Part shown: positions 7,443-15,743 of the stretch, in pieces
How positions within the stretch are numbered: position 1 is the stretch's first letter
How the letters are laid out: each line of letters opens with the position of its first letter
Assembly: GCF_943914565.1 (NCBI RefSeq)
Contig: NZ_CALUCN010000013.1
Coordinates: 11,429 to 75,428, forward strand
Length of the DNA: 64,000 nt
Source of the DNA: an uncultured Tessaracoccus sp.
GTDB lineage: Bacteria > Actinomycetota > Actinomycetes > Propionibacteriales > Propionibacteriaceae
Reading direction: 5' to 3'
Program-made: the position numbers and the translations under genes
Notes under the pieces: generated by a model
The model's input: only the letters and a program-made list of their open reading frames with translations
Databases searched by the model: none
Told to the model about the DNA's origin: nothing

Positions 7443-8792
7443 ATGGAGAGAACCATGGGTACCAACCCCACGGTGGTGGAGGCCAGTCCGCGTGAATCGA
7501 ACGTGCCCGTCTTCCTGCGCAAGGGGAGAGTGGGCGGATTCCTGACGGTCGTGATGGCGGGTCAGCTGACCTACGCCGCGTTCGAGGCCTTCAAGGGATC
7601 CCTCATGCTGCCGATGACGGAGGCGCTGGGGATCGGCATCGACCAGTTCGGCATCCTGATGGGCTGGCTGGGGATCGCGATGTTCCTCTACGTGCCGGCT
7701 GGATGGATCAACAACCGCTTCACCATCCGGTCGATCCTCGTCGCGTGGTGTGCATGGCGTCTGGTCACGATGTCGGCGCTGTACCTGGTCCCGCATATGC
7801 CGTTCAGCGTCATGATCGTGATTGCAGCTTCCTGGGGCGTCTGGGACGCCATCGGCTGGCCGGCCGTGGTCAACGGCGTGTCCTTCATGTCCCGGGACGC
7901 TGACGCCGAGGGTCGCGGTGTGGCCATGGGCCTGCTGGAATCCATTCGCAGGGCCGTGGAATTCCTCATGAACATCGCCATCATCGGGCTCTTGTTCATG
8001 TTCAAGGAACACACCCGCACCGTGATGGTGGTGATGGGAACGGTGTACTCGCTGACGCTCATCCCACTCATCGCCTGCCTGTTCCGCTTCGTGCCCAAGA
8101 ACGCCGTGGCTGAGCGTGAGGACATGTCGAAGAACCAAGCTGCGCTGGTCGGTCTGGGCAAGGTGCTGGTGAAACCGCGCGTCTGGCTCGCGGGCCTGGC
8201 CGCCCTGTGCGTCTACTGGACCTACGTCAACCTCATCTACTCGTCGGCGCCGTACCTCCAGCTCGTGTTCCAGGCCTCCGACAGCATGGCTGGGATCTTC
8301 GGCGTGTTCAACACCGGACTGGTGGGCGTGCTCGCAGGTCTGGTCTCCGGGGTGATCGCGGATTACGTGTTTCGTTCGTCGACCATGATGATGGGCGTGT
8401 CGCTGTTTGTGAGCGCGATCGGTGCCGGACTCATCTACCTGCTGCCCTCGAGCCGAGGGGCGATGTGGCCCGCGATCATCCTGTTGTTCGTGATGGCACT
8501 GGGCACCTTCATGGGCAAGGCCGTCATCCTGGCGCCCATCGCGGAGTTGCAGCTGCCGGAGGAGATCAACGGTTCGGCGATGTCGGTCGGCTCCTTCCTT
8601 GCCTACGCGTCGATCTTCTGGGCGAACCCGATGACAGCCGGCATCGTGGAAGCGCATCGCGCCAACCCCGAGGTCGGCTACTCGAAGATCTTCCTCATCA
8701 CCATCGCGGTGTCCGTGGTCGGCGCAGCATGCGCGTTCACGCTGCAGATGCTCAACCGTCGGTCTCGACGGCGGGCGGAAGCGCTCGCCTGA
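7443..8792 (+). CDS. MFS transporter, putative glycerophosphodiester / organophosphate uptake
   Basis: About 449 aa with roughly 12 hydrophobic segments and basic cytoplasmic loops, of the major facilitator superfamily. Its pairing with a cytosolic GDPD suggests import of glycerophosphodiesters or related organophosphates (inference from context). The start is uncertain: GTG 7416 overlaps the GDPD stop; ATG 7443 has AGAGAAGAGAGA before it; ATG 7455 has GGAGAG. ATG 7443 is chosen. It is translationally linked to the GDPD gene. A highly basic C-terminus (NRRSRRRAEALA) follows the last membrane segment. Confidence 0.8.
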   Translation: MERTMGTNPTVVEASPRESNVPVFLRKGRVGGFLTVVMAGQLTYAAFEAFKGSLMLPMTEALGIGIDQFGILMGWLGIAMFLYVPAGWINNRFTIRSILVAWCAWRLVTMSALYLVPHMPFSVMIVIAASWGVWDAIGWPAVVNGVSFMSRDADAEGRGVAMGLLESIRRAVEFLMNIAIIGLLFMFKEHTRTVMVVMGTVYSLTLIPLIACLFRFVPKNAVAEREDMSKNQAALVGLGKVLVKPRVWLAGLAALCVYWTYVNLIYSSAPYLQLVFQASDSMAGIFGVFNTGLVGVLAGLVSGVIADYVFRSSTMMMGVSLFVSAIGAGLIYLLPSSRGAMWPAIILLFVMALGTFMGKAVILAPIAELQLPEEINGSAMSVGSFLAYASIFWANPMTAGIVEAHRANPEVGYSKIFLITIAVSVVGAACAFTLQMLNRRSRRRAEALA

Positions 8793-8875
8793 ATCGCGCT
8801 GTGGTTCACACGATTCGGCGCGGGCTTGGGGTTCGTGGCAAGTCCGCGCCGAATGCCGTCGTCGAAGAGGCGTCA

Positions 8876-8968
8876 GGGTTCCTCGCCGTCGAGCAAACTG
8901 TGGCTGCCGGCGAGCACGGACTGGGCGCGGCCTTCAGCTGCACCGCGGATCGCTGGTCCCTGCTCTGG
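8876..8968 (+). pseudogene. Decayed lipoprotein 3' end
   Basis: Thirty-one codons aligning without gaps to the last 31 residues of the lipoprotein at 5824-6201, ending CTADRWSLLW against CTADRWFLLW. Similarity fades upstream (AVEQTVAAGEHGLGAA against VVDQSTAGDEYALRAA). The stop codon has become TGG, and no start or lipobox is attached. It is a relic of a second copy of the lipoprotein gene directly upstream of the real glpK terminator. Confidence 0.75.
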
Positions 8969-9018
8969 TGGGTACAACGACCAGTGGCGCCCCGCACACC
9001 TGTGTGGTGTGCGGGGCG
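8939..9018. repeat. 80-bp direct repeat, copy 2
   Basis: Matches 6169-6248 with 3 mismatches. The two copies are 2.77 kb apart and bracket the glpK remnant, GDPD and MFS genes. Confidence 0.9.
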
Positions 9019-9025
9019 CCACTGG
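8981..9025. terminator. Bidirectional terminator between the MFS gene and glpK
   Basis: A perfect 20-bp stem (8981-9000 with 9006-9025) and a TGTGT loop, 22 bp from the glpK stop. It is the longer, intact version of the hairpin at 6218-6248, where the outer 7 bp of the stem are lost. It serves convergent genes. Confidence 0.8.
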
Positions 9026-9047
9026 GTCGAGGGACGTCAGCGGGGGC

Positions 9048-10568
9048 TCACTGCACGTCGTCGTCCACCCAGTCGAACGTGCGGGTGACGGCCTTCTTCC
9101 ACAGGCGGTACTGACGGTCGCGTTCCTCGGCGTCCATCTGGGGCTTCCAGCGCTTGTCCTCGGCCCAGTTGTCGATGACGTCCTGCTCGCCCTTCCAGAA
9201 GCCGACCGCGATGCCGGCGGCGTAGGCCGCGCCGAGCGCGGTGGTCTCGGCCACCTGCGGACGCACGACGTCGACGTCGAGCTGGTCGGCCTGGAACTGC
9301 ATGAGCAGGTCGTTGGCGGTCATGCCACCGTCGACCTTGAGCTCGGCGAGCTGCACGCCCGAGTCGGCCTCCATGGCGTCCAGCACCTCGCGGGTCTGGA
9401 AGGCGGTGGCCTCGAGGACCGCGCGCGCGATGTGCCCGCGGTTGACGTAGCGGGTGAGGCCGACGATCGCGCCGCGGGCGTCGGAGCGCCAGTACGGGGC
9501 GAACAGGCCGGAGAACGCCGGCACGAAGTACGCACCGCCGTTGTCCTCGACCGTCTCGGCGAGCGACTCGACCTCGGGGGCGGAGTCGAACATCCGCAGG
9601 TTGTCGCGCAGCCACTGCACCAGGGAGCCCGTGACGGCGATCGAACCCTCGAGCGCGTAGACGGCGTCCTGGTCACCGATCTTGTAGCAGACGGTGGTGA
9701 GCAGGCCGTTCTCGCTCGGGACGGGCTCGGTGCCGGTGTTCATGAGCATGAAGTTGCCGGTGCCGTAGGTGTTCTTCGCCATGCCCTTCTCGAAGCAGGC
9801 CTGACCGAACGTCGCGGCCTGCTGGTCGCCCAGGATGCCCGCGATCGGGGTGTCGATGAGGAGGCCCTGCTTGCGGCCCAGCCCGTAGACCTCCGCCGAC
9901 GACTTGATCTCCGGCAGCATGGACATCGGGATTCCCATGTCCTTGCAGATCTCCGGGTCCCACTGCAGCGTCTTCACGTCCATGAGCAGCGTGCGCGAGG
10001 CGTTGGTCACGTCGGTGACGTGGACGCCGCCGTTGGTGCCGCCGGTCATGTTCCACAGCAGCCAGGTGTCCATCGTGCCCATGACGAGGTCGCCGGCCTC
10101 GGCGCGCTCACGCGTGCCCTCGACGTTGTCCAGGATCCACTTCACCTTCGGCCCGCAGAAGTACGTCGCCAGCGGCAGCCCGGTGCGGGCCTTGTACTTG
10201 TTCTGGCCCTCGTCGCCGCCGAGCTCGGTGACGATCTTGTCGGTGCGGGTGTCCTGCCACACGATCGCGTTGTAGACCGGCTCACCCGTCGTCCTGTCCC
10301 ACACGACGGTGGTCTCGCGCTGGTTGGTGATGCCGACGGCCGCGATCTCGTGGCGGTTGATCTGGCCCTTGCCGAGCGCGATGCCGACGACCTCGCGCAC
10401 GTTCTCCCAGACCTCGTTCGGGTCGTGCTCCACCCACCCCGCGCGGGGGAAGATCTGCTCGTGCTCCTTCTGGCCGGTGGCGACGATCTGGCCGCCGTGG
10501 TCGAAGAGGATGGCTCGGGAGCTGGTGGTGCCCTGGTCGATCGCCAGGACGTATTTCTTCTCGGTCAT
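9048..10568 (-). CDS. glpK: Glycerol kinase
   Basis: ATP-dependent phosphorylation of glycerol to sn-glycerol-3-phosphate. The 506-aa FGGY kinase is of normal length. It opens with the phosphate-1 motif VLAIDQGTTSSRAI, then ITNQRETTVVW. The central signature GTGNFMLMNTG and C-terminal VDGGMTANDLLMQFQADQLD (adenosine-binding region) are intact. It lies 34 bp after glpF on the same strand, so glpF-glpK form a unit; a minus-strand run continues from glpABC. Start ATG 10568 follows a good Shine-Dalgarno region (AGGAGTGACAACC on the coding strand). A partial decayed copy lies at 6283-6405. Confidence 0.97.
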   Translation of the reverse strand: MTEKKYVLAIDQGTTSSRAILFDHGGQIVATGQKEHEQIFPRAGWVEHDPNEVWENVREVVGIALGKGQINRHEIAAVGITNQRETTVVWDRTTGEPVYNAIVWQDTRTDKIVTELGGDEGQNKYKARTGLPLATYFCGPKVKWILDNVEGTRERAEAGDLVMGTMDTWLLWNMTGGTNGGVHVTDVTNASRTLLMDVKTLQWDPEICKDMGIPMSMLPEIKSSAEVYGLGRKQGLLIDTPIAGILGDQQAATFGQACFEKGMAKNTYGTGNFMLMNTGTEPVPSENGLLTTVCYKIGDQDAVYALEGSIAVTGSLVQWLRDNLRMFDSAPEVESLAETVEDNGGAYFVPAFSGLFAPYWRSDARGAIVGLTRYVNRGHIARAVLEATAFQTREVLDAMEADSGVQLAELKVDGGMTANDLLMQFQADQLDVDVVRPQVAETTALGAAYAAGIAVGFWKGEQDVIDNWAEDKRWKPQMDAEERDRQYRLWKKAVTRTFDWVDDDVQ

Positions 10569-10602
10569 GGTTGTCACTCCTGTGTGTCGAATGCGGATGC
10601 GG

Positions 10603-11370
10603 TCAGAGCAGTACCAGCGACGCGGCGCCGGCGAGCGCGCCACCGACCATGGGGCCCACGATCGGGACCCAAGCGTAGCCCCAGTCCGAGTCGCCCTTGC
10701 CCCGGATCGGCACCATCGCGTGGGCGAGGCGCGGCCCGAAGTCACGGACGGGGTTGATGGCGTACCCGGTGGGGCCGCCGAGGCCGATGCCGATCACGAC
10801 GATCAGCAGCGCCACGCCGAAGGCGCCGAGCCAGCCCAGGTTGGCAGGGCCGCCCATCATCGAGCCGCTGTGCTCGGTGTACTTGCCAGCCGCGACGATC
10901 ACGAAGACCAGCACGAACGTCGCGATGGTCTCGGTGACGAAGTTCCACCACGGGCTGCGGATCTCCGGGGCGGTCGCGAAGCACCAGAGCTTCTTGTCGG
11001 AGCTCTCCTCCTCGTCGAAGTGTTGTTTGTAGGCGAGCCACGCGAGCACGCCGCCGATCACCGAGCCGATGACCTGCCCCAGGATGTAGGCCAGCACCTG
11101 GGCGGCGGTGTAGCTCACGCCCGAGATGAGCAGGCCGATGGTCACCGCGGGGTTCAGGTGGCCGCCCGACTTGTAGGCGACGAGCACACCCATCATCACT
11201 GCGAGACCCCAGCCCCAGTTCACGAAGAGGAAGCCGGAGTCCTTGCCCTTGGACTTGGTGAGCAGGTTCGAGGCGACGGTACCCACACCGAGGAGCAGCA
11301 GGGTCGCCGTGCCGAGAAGCTCTGAGAGGAAAATACTCATGAAATCCATGTGTTGCTCCATGTTCGACAT
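10603..11370 (-). CDS. glpF: Glycerol uptake facilitator (aquaglyceroporin)
   Basis: A 255-aa MIP-family channel for glycerol. Six membrane segments and two re-entrant loops are visible. The first pore motif is the usual NPA (GGHLNPAVT). The second reads NPV followed by RDFGPR, where NPARDFGPR is normal; the Asp after the Arg marks the glycerol-conducting subgroup. An acidic, charged loop (QHFDEEESSDKK) lies mid-protein. Start ATG 11370 has GAGGA 6 nt upstream; ATG 11349 with GGAG is an alternative. It is followed by glpK 34 bp downstream. The NPA-to-NPV change was verified in the bases and could alter the pore constriction slightly. Confidence 0.93.
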   Translation of the reverse strand: MSNMEQHMDFMSIFLSELLGTATLLLLGVGTVASNLLTKSKGKDSGFLFVNWGWGLAVMMGVLVAYKSGGHLNPAVTIGLLISGVSYTAAQVLAYILGQVIGSVIGGVLAWLAYKQHFDEEESSDKKLWCFATAPEIRSPWWNFVTETIATFVLVFVIVAAGKYTEHSGSMMGGPANLGWLGAFGVALLIVVIGIGLGGPTGYAINPVRDFGPRLAHAMVPIRGKGDSDWGYAWVPIVGPMVGGALAGAASLVLL

Positions 11371-11457
11371 CGTTGTCCTCGCGGACGAGGTTGTCCGCGA
11401 CACCAGAGATCAGACAACCACCTCGAGGGTGGTGCGCGCCTGATCCTGAACCTTGGT

Positions 11458-11501
11458 GCACGCTCGCCTGCACGGATGAGCATCAGTGCAGGCGAGCGTG
11501 C
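11458..11501. terminator. 16-bp hairpin between glpC and glpF
   Basis: Perfect arms at 11458-11473 and 11486-11501 with a 12-nt loop. It lies upstream of the glpF start on the minus strand, after glpC. It could terminate glpABC mRNA, stabilise an mRNA end or act as an operator. Confidence 0.6.
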
Positions 11502-11512
11502 GTGGAAGCGCG

Positions 11513-11547
11513 ACGGCCGCCGCCCCGGACGTGGGGGCGACGGCCGT
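11513..11547. terminator. Hairpin directly after glpC
   Basis: Arms 11513-11526 and 11534-11547 pair over 14 positions with one mismatch, with a 7-nt loop. This GC-rich stem starts 26 bp after the glpC stop and is the likely glpABC terminator. Confidence 0.6.
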
Positions 11548-11572
11548 TCGGGTCGTGCGAGGCGTCATCGGC

Positions 11573-12820
11573 TCAGTGCGCGAGACCCAGCGCCTTGTGG
11601 ACGAGGACGATCGGGTGGACGTTGGGCACGCCCGTGTTGCGCTCGATCTGCCAGCGGCACGTCTCGGTGTCGCAGGCGGCAAGCCCCTCCTCGTACCGGT
11701 TCACGTGGTCGAAGACCGGTTTGCCGACCTTGCGGGCCACCTCGTTCTTCTCCTTCTTCAGGGCGTAGGTGCCGGCCATGCCGCAGCAGGTGGCGTTGGA
11801 GTCCTTCACCTTCAGCCCCGGGATGAGCCGCAGCAGGTCGGAGGCGGGCATGCCCATGCCCTGGCTGCGCGACTGGCACGGCTGGTGGTACGGCAGCGTC
11901 ATCTCGACGGGGGCGAAGTCGAACTCGATCTCTCCGGCCTCGTAGCGCTCCATGAGGAACTCCGAGATGTCGTAGGAGCGTACGCTCACGTCGTCGAGCA
12001 CCGGGTCCTGGATGCCCAGGTAGTGCGACGCCTCGTGCTTCAGCATGCCGACGCACGAGCCCGCCGTCGAGATCACGGGCAGGTCCTTCCCCTCCGCGGC
12101 GAGCGCGCGGGCGAGCGCGAGCACGGATTTCGTCGCCTGGTCGAACAGGCCGTTGCTCTGCGCCGCGAGTCCGCAGCAGCCCTGCTTCGGCACGAGCACC
12201 TCGTAGCCCAGGTGCTCCATCACCTCGATCGCGCACTTCGCGGCCTCCACCTCGAAGTACCCGCCGGCGCAGCCGTGGAAGTACACGACGGTGCCCTTGG
12301 TGGGCCGGGTGGTGGGCTTCTCGCGCTTCCTCAACCAGCCGTGGAGCGACTGCGACTGCGCGGGTGGCATGGGGGCGTCGGCCGAGACACCGAACGTCGC
12401 CTCCATGACCTTCCGGATGGGCCGGTTCCCGAGCGCGGCGTTCGCGATCGGCGCGAACGGAGTCATCATCTTGCCCATGAGCGTCGTCTGCGTCAGCAGT
12501 CGGTCACGCACCGGGCCGCCCTGCTCCGCACGTCGCACGGCCTTGGCGAGCGAGATGATCTCGGAGACCTGCACGCCCTGCGGGCACACGACCGTGCACG
12601 TGCCGCAGCTCGAGCACCAGTCGATCGAGTCGTCGACCGAGTCGCCGCCTCGGTAACGCTCGCCCTGCGGGCCCGAGTACTTCGGGCCGGCGAACAGCGG
12701 CGTCACGCCCTGGACGGGGCAGGCCGTCTCGCAGATGGTGCACTTCACGCAATGGTCCAGGCTGACCCGGCGCCTCTCGGTGTCGAGGCGCTCCCGCAGC
12801 TTGTCTGCCTTGGCGTTCAC
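11573..12820 (-). CDS. glpC: Anaerobic glycerol-3-phosphate dehydrogenase subunit C
   Basis: Membrane-anchoring iron-sulphur subunit that passes electrons from GlpA to quinone. The 415-aa protein has two ferredoxin-like 4Fe-4S motifs near the N-terminus (CVKCTICETACP, residues 24-35, and CSSCGTCTVVCP, about 69-80). Two cysteine-rich CCG domains follow (HGCAGGYF ... GCCGLAAQ and PCQSRSQGMG ... TCCGMAGTY). Its start ATG 12820 overlaps the end of glpB by 4 bp, so translation is coupled. Two hairpins separate it from glpF. Confidence 0.93.
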   Translation of the reverse strand: MNAKADKLRERLDTERRRVSLDHCVKCTICETACPVQGVTPLFAGPKYSGPQGERYRGGDSVDDSIDWCSSCGTCTVVCPQGVQVSEIISLAKAVRRAEQGGPVRDRLLTQTTLMGKMMTPFAPIANAALGNRPIRKVMEATFGVSADAPMPPAQSQSLHGWLRKREKPTTRPTKGTVVYFHGCAGGYFEVEAAKCAIEVMEHLGYEVLVPKQGCCGLAAQSNGLFDQATKSVLALARALAAEGKDLPVISTAGSCVGMLKHEASHYLGIQDPVLDDVSVRSYDISEFLMERYEAGEIEFDFAPVEMTLPYHQPCQSRSQGMGMPASDLLRLIPGLKVKDSNATCCGMAGTYALKKEKNEVARKVGKPVFDHVNRYEEGLAACDTETCRWQIERNTGVPNVHPIVLVHKALGLAH

Positions 12821-14043
12821 AGGCTTCCCTCCAGAATTGCGTCCGCGGCGCGAACCGCGCTGGCGACGGCGATTCCGTCGCCCGACTTCTCGTGAGCCCG
12901 CTGGGCTCCGGCCAGGATGCCCCCGGCCACGTGCAGGTTGTCGAACACCGGCCGCTCGTCCGCGACGGGCCGCATCCGATCGTCTGCGCGGACACCGACC
13001 TCGAACAGCGGCTGCGGCGCCACGGGGTCGCGGTGCACGAGACCCTCCACGCGGTCGGCGGTGAGCGGCAGCCCGAAGACGCGCTCGTCGATCGCACCGT
13101 GGGAGTCCACCCGGAGCGCGCCCGACTCGAACCCGCCGGGGGCGTGCACCACGGCGTCGCAGGCGATGGTGCGGGTCCGGCCCGCGGACGCGACGACCAC
13201 CCCGGTCACGCGGTCACCGTCGGCCTCGTACCCGGTGACGAACGACCCCTGGATGTGCCGCGCGCCCAGTTCCCTGGCGCGCGCCAGCAGCGCCTCGCCG
13301 AGCCGCAGCCCGGGGATGTTCGGCGGCTGCATCGACACCTCGGCCACGGGCCTGGCGACGCGCTGCCGGAACCTGGCCCACAGGCCGCGATCGTTGCGGC
13401 CGACGACGCCCGGGACGAGCACGACGTCGGCGTCCCCGGCGGCAGCCGCGACCTGTTGCGCGAAGCGGTCCAGCGCCGCGGGGTCGTCGAGTGCGTTGGC
13501 GAAGTGCACCGTCGTCGGGTCCTCCTCGCCCGGGCGCGGCTCGAACGAGATCCACGACGAGGTGGCGCGCAGGTGCCGTCCGTCCACCTCGGTGCGGTCC
13601 AGGTTGCCCGCCAGCAGATCGGCGGGGAAGTCCTTCAGCTGCCGGACGCCCACGACGGCGAACGACGTGGCCCGACGCGCGTCGGCGCCCGCCAGCGACG
13701 GCGGCGCGAGCAGTGTGGGGCGCAGGGCGCCGACGGCCGTCGGCAGCAGGAGGTTCGTCTCGAGATCGCCCTCGAGGTCGACGAGCTCGCGCAGCCAACG
13801 CAGCGATCCCCGCACGTGGTCGGCGTCGAGCGTGCGGTACGGGTGCCCGTCGGGCAGCGCGTCGAACGCGTCGAAGGGACGTTCGACCCGCCCGTCGAGC
13901 TGGCCGAGCACGTCGATCGTGCCCTGTGAGAGGACCATGCCCCCCACGCCCTTGGCGACGACGGTCACCGTCCTGCCTGCATCCAGCAGCCTGTTGGCGG
14001 CGACGAGTCCGGCCAGCCCCGCGCCGATGACGACGGTCCTCAC
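12817..14043 (-). CDS. glpB: Anaerobic glycerol-3-phosphate dehydrogenase subunit B
   Basis: A 408-aa flavoprotein subunit of GlpABC. The N-terminal dinucleotide-binding fold reads VVIGAGLAGLVAANRLLDAG, and the C-terminus has the FAD-contact region DNLHVAGGILAG ... GDGIAVASAVRAAD. Start GTG 14043 overlaps the glpA stop in a GTGA arrangement, with AGGAGGT 7 nt upstream. Its own stop overlaps the glpC start. It is moderately divergent within the family, as GlpB subunits usually are, and the operon position makes the assignment firm. Confidence 0.9.
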   Translation of the reverse strand: MRTVVIGAGLAGLVAANRLLDAGRTVTVVAKGVGGMVLSQGTIDVLGQLDGRVERPFDAFDALPDGHPYRTLDADHVRGSLRWLRELVDLEGDLETNLLLPTAVGALRPTLLAPPSLAGADARRATSFAVVGVRQLKDFPADLLAGNLDRTEVDGRHLRATSSWISFEPRPGEEDPTTVHFANALDDPAALDRFAQQVAAAAGDADVVLVPGVVGRNDRGLWARFRQRVARPVAEVSMQPPNIPGLRLGEALLARARELGARHIQGSFVTGYEADGDRVTGVVVASAGRTRTIACDAVVHAPGGFESGALRVDSHGAIDERVFGLPLTADRVEGLVHRDPVAPQPLFEVGVRADDRMRPVADERPVFDNLHVAGGILAGAQRAHEKSGDGIAVASAVRAADAILEGSL

Positions 14044-15614
14044 TGTGCGACCTCCTGGGAATCGGTGGGGAGGTGCTCGATGTCGAGCGTCCCGACGAGC
14101 AACCACTCGTCGAGCGCCATCTGACGCACCTGGTCCCCGAGCATGATGGGTTCGACGCCCTTCCAGCGACGAGCGGCGAAGTCCTGCAGCAACGTCGAGG
14201 CCCGGGCGGCGTCGGCGTGCGGCGACGAGCAGGCGAGACCCGCGGCGCGAGCCATGCAGAACCCGCCCTGGCACGGCCCCATGCCGATGCGCAGCTGGCG
14301 GCGCAGGTCGTCGAGGTTCGCCTCCGGCTGCTCGTCGAGCTCGGCGAGGAACGCCTCCTCGCTCACGAACTCGCACTCGCACAGCGCGCGCTCGTCCATG
14401 CGTTCGGTCTCGCGCTGCGCGAGCCGGTCGGTGACCTTGTGCAGGGCGGGGTGCTCGTCGGGGATGGGCTCGTCGGCCGTGCGGCAGGGGCGCTCGTCGC
14501 CCAGCTGCTCGCACATGGCGTCGACGATGTGCTCGGCCATGAGCCGGTAGGTGGTGAGCTTGCCGCCGCCGATCGTGAGCATGCCCTCGAGCCCGTCGGC
14601 GCCGGAGTGGTCGATGATCGCCATGCCGCGGCTCATGTGCCGGGTGTCGCCGGCGGCGACGCGCGGGTCCTTGATGAGCGGACGGCTGCCCGCCCAGGCG
14701 CGCACGACGCGGTTGTCGCGGAAGCCGGGGATCATGTGCTCGCCCGCGTCGAGCATCTGCTGCACCTCGTCGGCGGGGACGGTGGTGTCGTCCGGGTCGT
14801 CGACGGGGGAGTCGGTGGTGCCGATGATGGAGACGGTGTGCGCCGGCACGAGGATGTCGCCGTCGGTGGGGTGGACGAGGCGGTTCACCACCGAGTGCAC
14901 GAGACGGTGGTTCATCGCGAGCATGATCCCGCGGCCGGGGACGACCGCGACGGGCTCGCACCCGGCCATCGCGGAGACCTGGCCTGCCCACGGGCCCGCG
15001 CAGTTGAGGACGAAGGCGCACTCGATCACCACGTCCTCGTCGGCGCGCTCGTCACGGCAGCGCACCGCGGAGACGCGCCCGCCGTCGCGCTCGATCTGCG
15101 TGACCCGGGTGTAGGTGAGGACCTTGGCGCCGTACTCGCGCGCCGAGCGAGCCGCGCCCCAGACGAGCTTCCAGCCGTCGACCGAGGCGTCGCGCACCTC
15201 GATCGCTCGCTGGATGCCGGGGTTCAGTCGGGGTTCGCGGCGCAGCGCCTCGGCCACGTCGATCTCGTGGGCCGGCACGCCCGTCGCCGCGGCGCCGGCC
15301 AGGAAGGAGTCGCCGAAGGCGGGGTCGTCGCCGGGGAGTGTGACGAAGAGCCCGCCGGTGTCCTCGATCGCGCCCGGCTGGATCCGGCGCAGGACCTCGT
15401 TCTCCTCCGCGCACTCGCTCGCCGACTGGGGGTCGCTCACGACGTAGCGGCCGCCGGAGTGGAGCAGCCCGTGGAAGCGGCCCGTCGTGCCGCACGCGAG
15501 GTCGTCCCGCTCGACGAGCACCGTCCGGTAGCCACGCATCGCCGCGTCCCGCACGACGCCCAGCCCGGTGGACCCGCCACCGATCACCACCACGTCCGCC
15601 TGCAACCGTTGCAT
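14040..15614 (-). CDS. glpA: Anaerobic glycerol-3-phosphate dehydrogenase subunit A
   Basis: Catalytic FAD subunit oxidising glycerol-3-phosphate to dihydroxyacetone phosphate. The 524-aa protein starts with VVVIGGGSTGLGVVRDAAMRG (FAD fold), then the substrate-side signature GTTGRFHGLLHSGGRYV. In the middle it has IGGGKLTTYRLMAEHIVD, typical of GlpA/GlpD. A C-terminal BFD-like 2Fe-2S region contains CECEF and GPCQGGFC, which distinguishes GlpA from aerobic GlpD. Start ATG 15614 has AAGGA upstream; earlier in-frame starts have no ribosome-binding site. It is first gene of glpABC, 104 bp downstream of the SorC-type regulator gene. Confidence 0.95.
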   Translation of the reverse strand: MQRLQADVVVIGGGSTGLGVVRDAAMRGYRTVLVERDDLACGTTGRFHGLLHSGGRYVVSDPQSASECAEENEVLRRIQPGAIEDTGGLFVTLPGDDPAFGDSFLAGAAATGVPAHEIDVAEALRREPRLNPGIQRAIEVRDASVDGWKLVWGAARSAREYGAKVLTYTRVTQIERDGGRVSAVRCRDERADEDVVIECAFVLNCAGPWAGQVSAMAGCEPVAVVPGRGIMLAMNHRLVHSVVNRLVHPTDGDILVPAHTVSIIGTTDSPVDDPDDTTVPADEVQQMLDAGEHMIPGFRDNRVVRAWAGSRPLIKDPRVAAGDTRHMSRGMAIIDHSGADGLEGMLTIGGGKLTTYRLMAEHIVDAMCEQLGDERPCRTADEPIPDEHPALHKVTDRLAQRETERMDERALCECEFVSEEAFLAELDEQPEANLDDLRRQLRIGMGPCQGGFCMARAAGLACSSPHADAARASTLLQDFAARRWKGVEPIMLGDQVRQMALDEWLLVGTLDIEHLPTDSQEVAQ

Positions 15615-15715
15615 GTGGGTCGTCCTTTCGCCTGCCCGGCACCTCGTTGTTCGTGCTGCGTCTCCAGTCAACACCGTGCGCGCACGACCGGCAGCGATTC
15701 GCACCGATGGTCAAG

Positions 15716-15743
15716 CGTTCAGGTGTGGTTGAACGCGCGTTCA
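15716..15743. promoter_or_regulatory. Candidate operator: CGTTCA / TGAACG inverted repeats upstream of glpA
   Basis: Three half-sites are seen: CGTTCA 15716-15721, TGAACG 15730-15735 and CGTTCA 15738-15743. The last two form the perfect 14-bp palindrome TGAACGCGCGTTCA. They overlap the end of the regulator gene about 100-130 bp before glpA. A TTGACC/TTGACT pair on the minus strand downstream could supply the -35 of the glpA promoter. Confidence 0.4.
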
